DNA of 64,000 nt, taken from contig JAMXBD010000024.1 in the NCBI GenBank assembly GCA_024138025.1, positions 124,001 to 188,000 of the forward strand. The letters are read 5' to 3'. Source of the DNA: Combretum micranthum (lineage: Eukaryota > Streptophyta > Magnoliopsida > Myrtales > Combretaceae). Below are positions 12,994-26,020 of this stretch, one piece after another. The position numbers were made by a program, and so were the translations under genes. The notes beneath the pieces were generated by a model. It did not search any database and was not told the DNA's origin. It worked only from the letters and a program-made list of their open reading frames with translations. Numbering within the stretch: the stretch's first letter is position 1; each line of letters opens with the position of its first letter.

Positions 12994-15267
12994 TGTCACG
13001 CTCGAATGGTACCCTAAACGTGGCAGTCCGCCACATATAATATCAAGACTTAAGAATGACTACCTTAGTCACACGAAAGTCTCGATATTACATGTAAGAC
13101 GTACAACACGGTAATAGAGACGCTTTTGGGAAGTGTGGTTCAAGCAAGTAATAATGAACATACAAGAATCTAGAAATAAAGTTATCTCATAAATATAAAT
13201 AAGAGTCTATTACATAAAGCATTACCCGCTAAGTCTCTAAGGATCTCATAAAGGTTACTAGTCTTAACACAAAACTTAAACACTTCATCAAAAGATTTTA
13301 AAGGAATTCTAATCTAATTTAATCTTTCAAGTAGATTTCCTCAAAGCTCCCAAAAGAAAACTTACACGGATATGCTAAAACCTCAGGTATAAGAACAGGT
13401 GCTCCTACTATACAAATATCTATAGAGATGTAAGCTTTACGAGCTTAGTGAGAATAAACCAATGATCATACTTAAGGCAAAATAACAACCAAGTTTATTA
13501 AACAAGCAAATGGAATGCAACAAGCACGTGAGCATACAAGACATATGATTTTCAAGAATCATATGTTGAATGAATTTACACCTTCATTCGGGTTAAGTAT
13601 TCTAGCCAATTACAACCAACATATCTTTAACCATTTTTATAGTTCTTACCGGCTACTATTCCAAAAAAACATGTAGTTCTTACACCTCTTATTGCCACAT
13701 ATAAATACTACTGGTTATGCCAACTACTACTATCATACACTTGTCTCATCAATTGTATAATAGCAAATGAAATGTGACTTAACGAATGAAGTGCATGTCT
13801 CAATTTTTATTTAACTCTGGCCATTTGAATTACAATTTCTTATAAGTGATAACCCAATTTCAAACACTTCAACATGCTAATGTAACATACAACTCATTAT
13901 AAGCAATTCATGGCTTGATATACTTAATGTTCTGTCATCAACATTATAATCACTTTCATTTTCAATTTTATCTTTTCTTAAGTTTAGTGCAACTATGCTT
14001 CAAGCAATCATAAGTATGAAAATGAGGGAAGTAGACTCACTCGACCATTGTTCGATGATACTCCCTTAATTGTAATAGTCCTTGGGGTAATACACATCTT
14101 CCTCCTCATCTCCTAAACAAAGGAAATACCCATAATTTCTAATTCTATTCTCTAATTGAGGTAAAAATTTGTAAGTGGAAATTCCAACTTAAAATGGCCA
14201 TAACTTGCTTATTTTAACTTGGAATTTCACATATTATATATCGTTTCTTGCTTATTCGAAAAGATCTATCCATTTTTGAGATTATTTTTGTCATATAAAA
14301 TCATTTGTGTTCCAAAACCGTAGGGTACAGATTCATCACGAAAATTCTAGTTTTCAAAACATAAATTTGCAAACTTTTTTATCCAAAAATACTTGTACCA
14401 AAATGTAGATCTTAGTATAGTTAGAAAAATCTTTGATATATATATATATTGACTCATATCATATGCATGAATTTAGTGAAGTTGTCTTAACAATGATTTT
14501 TGTAAAACAATGCGTTATAAAAGTTGGAAAAGTAAAACTTTGAAGTTTCCACTTTAGCTTATTGGAAAAATTCTTTGAATTATTTTAAATGAGTATCTCC
14601 TCCTTTTAATTAAATTGTCCCAAAATAATTTTTTTCTCTTTAAGATTCCTATAATTTAGTTTAAAATGGTTGCTCCTAAACATTACTTAATAGTGATCAA
14701 GATTGATTAAAGTTTACATATTTTTAGTTTTTCCTAAAGTTTATTTTATTATAATAAATAGCAATGATTCCTAAGTTGTTTACTAATTCTTATTCCTAAG
14801 AAAATTTCATTTCTAGAAAAAAACTTTCTTGATGATTTCACAAAGCTTGTCTAATCCTTAATACCTTAGAGTATTGGTGAAATTTTCACAAGAAAATATA
14901 ATGAAACCTTTGCTAATCAAGAATTTGAAATCTTAAGTTTTTAAAGGAAACATTTTCCATTTTATTGTTTTGAAAAGAGTATATGATGTATCTACTTTAT
15001 GTATCATTTGTTGAAATTCTTATGTTCTATTGCTACTAAAAGCTTGTGATGAGTTTATCTAGATTTTGGAAAAGATTTGTTAAGATAGACTCTCATGTTT
15101 TTATAAAATTCATTCCTAAGTGACAAAAATTTATTTTTGAAAGGAGTTCTCATCTTCCTTTATTTAAGAAAATCCCTTTTTTATCTTTATTGAGACAATA
15201 TCAATGTGCTCATGCATAAACATGAATATGTAGTCATGAGAAATAAAGCAATATATCATAATAAGAT

Positions 15268-15268
<1 letters not shown>

Positions 15269-15300
<32 letters not shown>
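15269..15300. repeat. (TA)n microsatellite in E3
   Basis: Uninterrupted TA run. Confidence 0.9.
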
Positions 15301-15302
<2 letters not shown>

Positions 15303-15692
15303 AAGCAATAAGAGCATAATATTAATATCAAGTATAAGGAACCTTAGCTTCATCAAGATAACCCGGTCAAGTATTGGGAGCCTTAGCTTCATCAAGGCAA
15401 CCCGAGACTAAGAATAGACTAGTCCCAAAAGAAAAGAAAAAGCAATAATTATAAGAGCAAGTTAGAGGATGTTAGTGAGCATTAGACTCAAAAATATATA
15501 GATATACGTATCTTAATAATATATATAGAGTTAGATTAAGAGCATAATAATAATAATAACAATATGATATCATAATAACAACAAGATAATAAAATCGGAA
15601 TACTTGGCATGTGCAAGAACAAAACATGAACATGTTGTTACTTCTGCAACTCATGTGAGTATCAAGAAACAACACCATAATCATGCTAAGTT

Positions 15693-18600
15693 TGTCACGC
15701 CCCAGAGAGGTATCTAAACGTAACAGTCCGCCACATGCATATAAGACTCTCGAATTTCTATCCGAGCCCTTCGGGAGTCTTGTATAGTGTAAGACGTCCC
15801 TTTACGACAATGAATACTATTCAATGGAGGTTAAGAAGTTTAATGCGACATTAGATAGCATTAGATAATAAATCAAAACGCATAGATAAAAGTTACAAAG
15901 TCTAAGGGGCATTCCCCCACAAAAGAATAATAAAGGTCCATTACAGTCATCCAGTCTTTTGGTTTCCTGTGGAAGTTTAAACAAAACTGAATACAACTTC
16001 TAAAGGAAACGCCTAGCTCCTGTACCTGAGTTGTAGCCTGCCATGGCCTAAGCCAAATGAACTCGTGCTGCAACAAGTAAAAACTATAGGGGCGTAAGCT
16101 ACACTAGTTTAGTGAGTGAAAACTTTCATATCGCAATTAAAACTAATATTCAAGAAGTGATTAATCAGTCAAATGAAATGCATCAAACACGTGAATTCAA
16201 CGAACATATGACCAGCAGGAAATCATATGTGGATGGACTTGCGCCCTCCATCCCGGGTTAGTAGATTAACGAATCCTGCGGTACGACGCCGTTAGGCTCA
16301 CGGTCAACCAACTTATATATTCATTTTATGGATCACGAATAACCAACATATATTGTTTTATGGATCATGATTAACCAACTCATATTCGTTTTATGGATCA
16401 CGATTAACCGAACTATATTCGTTTTATGGATCACGAAAAAACCAACAAATGCTTAATGCTTTATCCCATCGTGATATGAATGAGTTCAAGTTTATCTTTG
16501 ATGTTAATAATCAATTATACCAATTCTTTTTAAGTGATCAAGCAATACTCGCAGACAATCAATTCTAGCTCCTCTTATACAAGCAATGAATTATCACCCG
16601 GCTTCGATATCTTTAAATTCAACTTCACATACAACAACAAGACAAATATAATTCCAATAACCCCAATATTCATATTCATTTTTGTCTTTGCTAAGCAACT
16701 AGTGTAGCTATCATTACAATCACAAGCAATAATTTAAATTGAAAGTGATACTGACTCGGCCATGGTACGCCGGTCTCTTAGTAGTAATAATCAGGTGGTA
16801 GGGATTCGTCGGTCTTGGGATCACCTACCAAATAAGAATACCTAATGAGAACTTCATCACTTAACTAGTCCAAACTATGTATCAAAACTAAACAAAATCA
16901 TGATTCTCGCTATTTGCGGAAATTCCAACTTAAAACGGCCATAATTTGATCATTTTAACTCGGAATTTCGAAATTTTATATGATTTCTATCTATTTCGAA
17001 GATATATCTATTTATAATATTATTTTCAAGTTTTGAAACATTTAGGTTTACGGAACAGAGGGATTAGATCTGATCGGTAACCTTTTCCATTTCCAAAAAA
17101 TTGTTTTGCACTTATTTAAAATGTATCTAGTTGATGATTCATGTATATATAAATATGAATGAGTTCCTAACATGAATGACATGTGATGAGTCCAATGTAT
17201 GCATGATCTTGATGATTTTTTATAATGAAACTTGAGACTTCTAAATCTCACAAGACTCCAACAATTTCTACTTGAAATCCAATTTTTCCAACTTTGATAT
17301 CTCACTAACGTTTTGGGGTTTCATTTTTAGAAATGCCTAGTTATCTTAATTGAAATTGAGTCTTCATCATCTATACTATCCAAGATCTATTTTCACATAA
17401 AAACTTACATTTTTCACTTTGCAAGTATATTTTTAAATAGGCTTTTCTCAAAAATCCGAATTTTAGAAAATCCATTTCTTGAATGATTCCTTGAGAAAAC
17501 TTGCATAATGCATCAAAATTTAAGGCTTTACTATATCCATTACCTAAGGACTTCATTTAACACATATAAAAACATTCATTTTGAGCTTGAATACTAGGTG
17601 TTTACATAGGCATCAACCAAAGTTACGAATTTTACAAGTTGAATACTAACTCAAAATTTTCCATCTTTATTCCACTACTTGTTTTACACATTACTCATAT
17701 CCAAACTCATTTCAACTTATAAAAATCATTACTTAATGATACCTATTACTTATACCCTTCATTTTTTATATAAAATATGAGTTTCAAAGTGGTTACAAGG
17801 GTTTTTAAAATAGATCTTGAAAATCATACGAATTTTCTTTTGAACATTTCTAACAAAACCTTTTCTTTTTAAATTCTTTGTCTCATCTTCATAAAGATCT
17901 ACCAACTATCACATTTATATATACAAGACTAAACTTTATGAGCATTAATGTATGAAAACACAAAATATCTATATGAACATGAATGTCAAGAAAAATATGA
18001 GTGTCTAAATGCTAGATCTACTACTTATAGTGTATGAAAATGAGTTTAAAAGCATGAACACATATTTTCTATACAAGATCTCTATTTTACATGCATGAAC
18101 ATGATAATTTTCAACAAAAGCTCATCAAACACAAGATCTACTCTTGTGATGGCTTGATATTCATGTATTAGTGTTTTCTTATCCCTAGCATTTGCTCTGG
18201 GGATTTAAACAAAACATACATGAATAATCTTGCCATTACAAGATTAAGTAAGTAGTAAGTAAAAATCATCACCTAATGAGAGATTTGATGAGGAAATGAA
18301 GAAGAAATGAAACTTGTGTGTATGTGTGAGGGGGGTTAGGGTTCACGTCACAAGGAGAGGAGAAGAGAGAGTTTTTCACTTGTAAAAATTTTTGAAAGAG
18401 TAGAAATGAAGAGAGAGAATAAAATGAGTTTATATATTAAGTATATTAGGGTTTGTTTGTATTAATAAAGAAGAAAAATAAATCAATTAGAGGGGGAAAT
18501 TAGGGGGGGTGCACGCGGCCACTAAGGAGGAGAGAGAGAGAGTAAGTTGATTTTATTTGAATTTGTAATTTATGTAATAAATGTAATAAATGTAATAATT

Positions 18601-19133
18601 TAGCAAGAAACAAAATTGTCTTGGAAAAGAAAATAATAATGAGTGGTTGTAAGGATGTAAGACTAGGCATGGGTAGTGTGTAGTGTAGGTTGTACTTGTG
18701 AATAGTGGTAAATAGTAGACAAGACATATACTTTACGGTAGTAAGAAAATACGCGAATAAAGCTATAACTGTAATTTTATAGCTCGAAAATTATAAAACT
18801 TATATTTTTGAAATCCTTATAAAATTTCGGTTCTAATGAATATTCCGGAATATTTTTATGAGTTTCTAGTCCTGGGGCTCGTTTTTCAGTAATGGAGCTC
18901 GGGAAAGCCCGGAATAGAAATTTTTCTGAAATAAAACTTGCTAAGGTTTGAAATATACTTTAAAATAATAATTCACATTAATTTATTTATAAAAATTCTT
19001 TTGATATGAAACCGAAGGAAAGCCGGATCTAGGGTCTCTAAGCTTCTCTCACTAAGCCTAAACTAGACCGATTTAGGATTTTGCTTTTCTGTTTCCGAAG
19101 TTTACTTGACTATTAGGAAAACCAGGGCTTACA
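15693..19133 (-). mobile_element. Solo LTR E4 (3441 bp), inserted in E3
   Basis: Starts TGTCACGCCCCAGAGAGG and ends ACCAGGGCTTACA. Both flanks read AAGTT (15688-15692 and 19134-19138). Removing E4 and one AAGTT rejoins a hairpin of E3, so the insertion point is exact. E4 forms a subfamily with E10: both share a CTATCCGAGCCCTTCGGGAG segment near the start, a type II cassette, and nearly the same middle. The core block is at 16919-17015. No internal genes. Confidence 0.9.
16304..16446. repeat. Minisatellite cassette, type II, in E4
   Basis: Four units of about 35-40 bp built on 'TTTTATGGATCACGATTAAC'. The unit is unrelated to type I but occupies the same position in the LTR. Confidence 0.75.
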
Positions 19134-19559
19134 AAGTTGCATGACATGGATATAACAGTGGTAAAATTTTTACCTAAGAGTGTTTTTATTGAATGAACAT
19201 GGTCATCCTTGTATCATTTCGAACCTAATGTTGTTATCGGAATATTTTTACTATTTCGAGCCCTAAGACACACTTTTCAAGAACTGATCCCATTCGGATT
19301 TGAAATACACTAAAAATTAGAGAATATGATATTCTTGATTTCTTATATTATTGTGAACTATTATCCATAATTATTTCAATTCCATTATTTAAACACGGGA
19401 TTGTCGAATCTAAACTCATGGTTTGTTCTAGTCTTTTGTTGACTTTTAGGGTTTTCGGTTGACCTTTAATTCTAAGATTAAGTTAAGACTTAATAAAAAT
19501 TTCAAGGGTTTGCACAAGTCTTTTAAAAAAAAGAAAGCACAAATAAGCAAAACATAAAA

Positions 19560-21096
19560 TTAGTCATCCTCATCCTCGTTTTCCTTGTCCTCGTAATCAT
19601 CATCATTCTCTTCCCTAGAAAGATCATCTTGGTCCTCTCTTCCTCCTTATCCTCATCTTCAAATTCGACAACTACCTCGCCTCTGATGATAGCACTTGTA
19701 GATTATCCTTAGCTGAAGAGAGCTACTCCTTACCCTTAGTTATAGCTGGAGCTAGTGGAGTAGCATCCTTTGAAGTTCTGTAATCTCCTTCAGATGAGCC
19801 GCTATAAGAACGAAGAAGTAGTAGGAGGTTCACATTTAGCAATACTCTGCAAAAAATCAATAATAAAACACAAAATTTCTTTGATCTATTTTGCTCTTTC
19901 CTCATCTTTATCTCCATTTGATCCAGCCTCTTGTCCACTGTGGATGGTGCTTGAAAGGTAGAAGTACTGGGAGAATTGAATCTAGGACGTGTATAATAGA
20001 TCCTTCTGGAGTCTGTATCAATTTCTCTTAGCCCCATCCAGCAAAAGGACCATCGGTGACCCTTGTGATAGACACAGAAGGAGTACTAGCGATTGGTTCT
20101 TTAAACACATTAATCCCTTACAACAACTTGGTGATGTAACCACCACAATAAATCCCTTTTGAGCACTAGTCTAATGCTTGGCGATAGCTGTAATATGCCA
20201 GCTTAAACTCCACATTAACCTTGTAATGGGTTGATATGCTATGGATGAGAAATAATTCAAAATTGTTGACAACCCCTATACTACTCTTTCTTGCTCCAAT
20301 TGTGTTCGCAAACATCTAGTGTATGACCTGATAATTGACATTCCTAATGGACGATGCTTTAGATTTTGAAGGGTATTCCAAGTCTAATTCACAAATCACC
20401 TTCCAGTAGTTAATTTGGGTTACTCCCAATGGCTAAATATTTGACAACTGTTTAAACTCCTCAGTTTTGATCTCCTCTTTAGAATATAACCCAATATACA
20501 CATAGAATTTAAAGAGAGGTACCTTGTAATACTTTCCATAGGCTAGGAAAGTAAGAGAAGCATTGACCCCCTTTGAATAGTCTTTATCATCAAGCTCAAG
20601 GGTCGAAAGGACCTCTATTGTGATATTGGGATAGGTAGGCGTACGAATGTCAAAAAGAGCCTCCTACAGTCCAATGGAGAGGGGTTCCTTAATCTTAGCC
20701 TCAATACCATAACTCCTAATCAAATCCCAATCCACATACTTATAAGCACTGAATGATTTATCAGCTAATCTTTCCTTCCTCTTCTTACTCCAAGATTTCT
20801 CTAAGACATGTTTATAGTAGATCTCTGAATCAACCTTCTCTTGCCGGATCTTCTGTTTCTTCTTTGAAGGTTTATTTTTAAGGGAATCATCAAATTACTT
20901 GTTATCTTTATGACACTTAACTACTTCTTTTAATTATTTCTAATTTAGTTAACTAAGGCGTTATGCTTCTGGTAAATGTGATGCTACCATCTTGACTCAA
21001 CATCTTCTTCTTACGCTCACGAACTCATGCTTAGTTACGACTTCCTTCCTTGGAGCTCCTATTTTGACCTTTGGCGGTAGAGGTAAGAGTCCTCAT
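19560..21096 (-). pseudogene. Decayed Athila-type ORF (ATHILA ORF-1 family-like)
   Basis: The minus strand from an ATG at 21094-21096 gives a long, nearly continuous frame broken by a few stop codons. It contains YPNITIEVLSTLELD, SSIRNVNYQVIH followed by MFANTIGARKS, and a later GGYITKLL segment. That order (polar 'DW' region, FLSTL-like segment, 'SSKA..IRNP..R...R.LANTIF' segment, GGxITP segment) is the pattern I know from the Pfam 'Arabidopsis retrotransposon ORF-1' proteins of Athila elements. The C-terminal part (19560-19690) is strongly acidic. Its position between the lost pol and the 3' LTR at 10135-11519 (separated by E3) suits the third, post-pol ORF. The open frame at 19723-20037 is its last intact piece. 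No intact protein is encoded. Confidence 0.6.
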
Positions 21097-21404
21097 CGTT
21101 TAGCACACCGACAAACATACTTGCTGTTAAAATTAGATCATATAGTCTTTTATTAGTTTCTTTATTAAAAAAGCAAAAAATTTTGATTTCTTATAAAGGT
21201 GATATTTTCTTGTGACTAAAAACGGTTTGGGAGTTCATTCAAGGACAAAAACCAGTTCTACACTTATATTTTGGTGAGGTTGTAAAATATGCGATCTTCC
21301 TACTTGATACCATACGATCCCACTTGCTACAGTTCTAGGACTTCCTAAATTGTTCTTGTCTTATCGGACAGGGTGGTCTCTTAGGATTCTTTGGTTTTTC
21401 CTCC
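21097..21404 (-). other. Untranslated leader-like stretch upstream of the Athila-type ORF
   Basis: A 308-bp stretch without coding potential. The breakpoint between the Athila remnant and the truncated E8 internal region probably lies here or in 24851-25058, because E5 separates the two pieces. Not resolved by eye. Confidence 0.35.
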
Positions 21405-23901
21405 TGTCATGCCCTAAGGGGTACCCTAAACGTAACAGTCCACCACACTCAATATTGAAGCTTAAGTATAACAACCTTAGTCACTCCCAAAAGCTTTGAT
21501 ATTAAGTGTAAGGCATGCTCTCACAAATTCAGAGGACCATACATGTAATTATGAAGCTTAACAAGATATAATAACATATTAAGAAAAGAGGATTCATAAT
21601 ATTCACTTATTTATATCAATGATTTTACAAACTTAGGGACATTTCTCTTAATCACAAATTAATCACAAGAATATTGTGCATCTTATCCAATACTAAACTT
21701 CATATAGGATTTCCTTATCCAAAAAGAAATTACCTAACTGCAGGATCCTCGTGGCCTCAACCACAAATAGGGGAACTGCAAAAGATATCTATGGGGGTCT
21801 AAGCTAACAGGCTTAGTAAGAATTATTTCCATAAATAACATCTTGTAACAAAATTTCAAACAAGTTATTTAATCACACAAATGGAATGCAACATACACTT
21901 GGGCAAACAAAGCATATAGTTTTCCGGGAACTATATGTTGAATGGATTTGCGCCCTCCATTCGGGGTTTGGTGATACATAACCTCAAACAAGTAGTTTTA
22001 GTAAAAGTTTTATACTTTCGACCAATATCACCAAGCATATGAAGTCTACTTGAATTGAGCCTTGCTTTCGGATCTTCCGCCAAGCATTTCCTTAACGCTG
22101 CCAAGTGTTGCTTTTGACATAAGCTTACTATCCTTCTCACCCAAGATAATAACCAAAATGCAATGTGACTCACTTCATGGTATGCATGAATCCATTTATT
22201 TATGATATCATAACATTATTATTGTCCAATTTAAGGCGATCAAAGAATCTCATACAAAGCAAGTGCTATACTAAAACAAACATTTAAATCAATTCCGGCC
22301 TCGCTATTCTTAATTCTTTCAAGGAATTATTTTACATACATTTCCATTTGTCTTTTCCTAACTCTAATGCAACTAAATTACAAGCACAACAAGTATAGCA
22401 TTTAAAAAAATAAACTCACGATGCCATGTCACTATTCTTCTTATACGGATGAGTCGTTCACACACTCCACTCAATCGAAATAGTCTTCGAGATATAGGTA
22501 TCCTTCCTCGAGTCACTAGCCAAAGGAAATACCCACAATGAGTATTTCTTGATGATTTTCTTGAATTTTGACAAGACAATGTCAAAAGAACGTTAAAGTT
22601 CGTATAAAAGAATGTTCCAATTTAAAATGGCCATAACTTGGTCATTTTAACTCGGAATCGCGCATATAATATACCGATTTCTACATACTCGAAAAGATAT
22701 ATTCATTTCTAAAACTATTTTTATCAAACTAAACCATTTAGGCCCCGAAACAGTGGCGATAAAATTCATCACGAATTTTCTAACTCAAAAACAACTTTGG
22801 TCCAATCATCCAAAATTTGTTTGATAAATACTTAGTTATCTATATAGTTGAAAAAATCCTCTTTTTATAGCTACATAGCTCATATTTATTCATGCTCAAG
22901 TATTTGTTGTCCAATCATGTTTCTTCAGTAAAGAAATTAGAAGTTTAGAAAACTATAGTTTACAAGAAATTCATTTTGTGATTGGTTTTGAAATGAATAC
23001 TTTGATTCTTTTGGTTTTCAAAGAATTACTTTATTTTTTACTTATTACTTTTCTAGATGACTTTTGAAAAACAATTTTTTTTCTTCTTTTCTAAATTCTT
23101 GTGTTTGTCCTATGTATGTTCCACATAATCCTTCTTTGACTATTTATTTGAAAAGATCTAAACTTGAAGATCCTCACTTCTTGCTTCCTAAGGTTTTTAC
23201 TATGTTATGTTTTCGTAGAAATCATTTTGTATCAAAAATCATTTTCTTTTGAAAACAAAGTGGGATAATAAATGATTTTAAAAGCTTTTCATAACAAAAG
23301 TAGTTTCTAAAATTGTAGTGGGTTCTTTTGTAACTTGAAAAGAATGACTTTATTTTTGTTAAATCATAGATTTTATACTTCACATTAACTTATCTCTAAG
23401 TGGTAAAATCTCCTTTTGTTAATTATTCTTAGAACTTGAAATTTTGGACAACAATTTAAATAAACATGAATTATGAGAAATAATAGCAAACAAAATAACA
23501 TAAATAATAAAGTCAAGTATTGACAGTCTTAGCTTTTCTAAGGCCCCCGGAACTAAGAAGTAGACTAGTCCCAAAATGAAAATAAAATGAAAGAAAGAAA
23601 AATTTGTTTTGACTTGATGAGGATAAGTCTAAGACTAGAGACTAGTCTTAAAATAACAAGGAATGAATAAATAAATTGCAATAGAATAAATAAATAAATT
23701 GCATTACATGAAATAAATAAATTGCAAGTGAGCTTATATGCTCTAAATAATATGTATATATATATAGATAATAATACTTAGATATAATAACAATAATATG
23801 AGCAAAATAATAACATAAACATAAATAGATTTTCATGAACAAGAATAATACATGAACATAATGTAGCTTCCATAACATTTAGTCTTTAGAAACTCACACT
23901 G

Positions 23902-23927
23902 TGGTCATGTAAAGTTACATGACATGA
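23902..23927 (-). other. Hairpin in the E5 leader
   Basis: GGTCATGTAA pairs with TTACATGACATG around an AG loop; the counterpart of the E2 hairpin at 5109-5136. Confidence 0.55.
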
Positions 23928-24139
23928 GAAGAAGAAAACAATAGGAAAAGTTTACCTAAAGATGACTTTGGTAGTGTTATGTGGTTATGGGTTTTGTTGT
24001 AGGTAGAAGTTGTTTTGGAATTATTTTGAGAGAGTTTTGGGAGGATATTTAGAGAGAGTTTTGAGAGGAGAATTTGAGAGAGTTTTTGTAGAGAATTTGT
24101 GGGTAGTAAATGTATGAAAGAAGTGAAAGAGAAATGGGG

Positions 24140-24147
24140 TATTTATA
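24140..24147 (-). promoter_or_regulatory. TATA box of E5
   Basis: TATTTATA on the plus strand in the same context (GGGG.ATTTATAGGAAAATGTGG) as E1. Confidence 0.6.
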
Positions 24148-24850
24148 GGAAAATGTGGAGTGATTTTTGAGTGATATAAATAAAAGAAAAATAAAAAAAA
24201 TTGAGGGAGATAGAGGGAGGGGGCACCGACCATCATAGAGAAGAGAGAGGGAGTGATTTAATTTTTGTATTTTTGTTGATTAAATGTAATAATAAGTAAG
24301 GTAGATGTGAAATAAAGTTATGGAAAAGGTAAAAAGTAAAGGTTATAGGTTATGGTGTGTGTAAGAGTAGTGTAAGAAAAAAGAGATAAAAGAATAATGT
24401 AGAATAGTAATGAATAGTATAATGTAAAGTAGATATGACTAATAAAGTACCGGTAGTAAGAAAATACGCGTATAATTGTGATATTTGTTATTTTTACTTA
24501 CCGAAAAATTATAAAACTGATATTTTTGAAAACCTTATATTTGTACGAGTCTAATAGTATATTCGGAATATTTTTACTATTCTGAGCCCCGGAACACGTT
24601 TTTCAAGAACTGTGTCCAATCGGGTTTGAAACGAGTTACGGTTTAACTAATCGGATCTTTTTACGCTTCCTTGGGTAATTACGCACTATTCTATATTCTA
24701 AATTCCTACTTACTCTTACCGAGTTGTTTATTCGGGATTGCCGGACTTAAGCTATCGCGTCTAACTAAGGTTTTGTTGATCTTTAGAGCTCCGGTTGACT
24801 TTCGATTTAGGATTTTAGGCTAAATCGATTCCAAAAATTTGGGGTTTACA

Positions 24851-25058
24851 CCTCCACTCTACCTATGGTTCCTCTATTTTACGATGAAAAATCTATCTAT
24901 CTTTTCTTCTACAAATCTTCCATCTAGATACTCATAACTCACAAGAATCTCCCTAACACTCTCATGATTTATTCCTAAGCTTATCGTGCCTCTAAGACTT
25001 CTACTTTCTAAACCCATGGTTTTCTTCCCTAATCTTGATGCTCCGATACCACTTAAAC
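24851..25058 (-). mobile_element. Leader of the truncated element whose 5' LTR is E8
   Basis: On the minus strand this directly follows the E8 LTR end: a 7-nt spacer, a primer binding site, then about 190 nt containing an ATGGGTTTAGAAAG start-like stretch. The reading frame through it is about 45 codons long before a stop and I do not recognise it. E5 is inserted at its far end. Confidence 0.5.
25040..25051 (-). other. Primer binding site, tRNA-iMet type
   Basis: The minus strand reads TGGTATCGGAGC, one base from TGGTATCAGAGC, the complement of the 3' end of plant initiator tRNA-Met. It lies 7 nt from the LTR end, as expected for minus-strand priming. It shows that E8 is a 5' LTR and that the family is a retrotransposon. 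Confidence 0.75.
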
Positions 25059-25837
25059 TATTATGCCCCAAAGGGTACCCTAGACGTGGTAGTCCACCAC
25101 ATATAGTATTAAAACTTAAGAATGACTTTCCAAAGTCATGCGAAAACTTCAACACCATATGTAAGGCGTCTATCACAATAATATGAGACTCTGATGGGAT
25201 GAGTAGTTCTAGATAGTATGTCACGCCCCAAAAGGTACCCTAAACGCGACAGCCCACCACACGCGATACTTAAACTTAAGTATGACCACCTTAGTCATCC
25301 CATAAGTTTACATATCGAGTGTAAGGTGTACTTTCACAACTATTAGGATCACACTTTGATTCAAGTAGTCTTAAGAAAGCATACATAGTATTAAGAATAT
25401 AAATCACAACAAGATAAACAGTTAAACTTTACAAAAGCCAAGGGGGCATACCCCCGCCAAAATAATAGGAGTCTACATCGTTTAGCTCCAATTACACATA
25501 TCTGAATTTACATTAAAGAGATTTTCCTAGAAGTCCACGCCTATACTAGGTCCCGACTTCCTCAAAAGCTCTTTAATCCAATGTAGTAAACCTGCACAAA
25601 GTGTCCTCTCGGAACATCCAAAAAAATAGGAACACTGCAACAAAAACTATTGGGATATAAGCTAATTGCTTAGTGAGATTCATTTTCTAAGTAACATACT
25701 CGACCAAGCTAAAATGTCTATACAAGCAAGTTATAATTAAGCAACTATATGAATGCACAAGCAAATGAGCAAGTAAGCATATGACTTTTCGGTAGTCATA
25801 AGTGAATGAATTTACGTCCTCCATTCGGGGTTTGGGG

Positions 25838-26020
25838 TAGTTCATAAGTCATGCAACTACAATTCCAAAGTTGGTCCATAAGACATGCAACCATAGTCCC
25901 AATCTCAAGTGGGGTGGTCCATAAGACATGCAACCACAATTTTAATGTTGGTCCATAAGTCATGCAACCATAGTTTCATTATGGGGTGGTCCATTAGTCA
26001 TGCAACCCTAATCCCCTTCA
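25838..26020. repeat. Minisatellite cassette, type III, in E6
   Basis: Five units of 34-43 bp beginning GTCCATAAGACATGCAACCA or a close variant, alternating short and long spacers (..GTTG and ..GGGGTG). Unrelated to types I and II but at the same LTR position. The open frame at 25909-26139 translates these repeats. Confidence 0.8.

Larger units (their letters stand above)
12994..19514 (-). mobile_element. Solo LTR E3 (about 3075 bp net), interrupted by E4
   Basis: Starts TGTCACGCTCGAATGG and ends TCAAGGGTTTGCA. The flanking pentanucleotide CAAGT is identical on both sides (12989-12993 and 19515-19519). E4 (15693-19133) plus a 5-bp TSD lies inside it. The LTR has a type I cassette (about 13640-13715), the core block (14178-14275), and two copies of a CTTAGCTTCATCAAGG unit (15341-15400). 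It lacks the TATA-containing section found in the other copies: after the split hairpin the sequence jumps to the inner U3 (about 19180), so roughly 0.5 kb including the promoter is missing. Confidence 0.88.
21405..24850 (-). mobile_element. Solo LTR E5 (3446 bp)
   Basis: Starts TGTCATGCCCTAAGGGG and ends AATTTGGGGTTTACA. Flanks are CCTCC on both sides (21400-21404 and 24851-24855), a perfect TSD. It contains the core block (22615-22710), the hairpin (23902-23927), and TATAAATA on the minus strand (24140-24147). The cassette position (about 21985-22150) holds a non-repetitive sequence unlike types I-IV. The GACTAGTC-rich segment near 23550-23650 matches E1, E2 and E8. No internal genes. Confidence 0.9.

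Noticed and set aside
24874..25224. 116-codon minus-strand ORF
   Set aside because: It crosses the boundary between the E8 LTR, its primer binding site and the leader; not a protein-coding unit.
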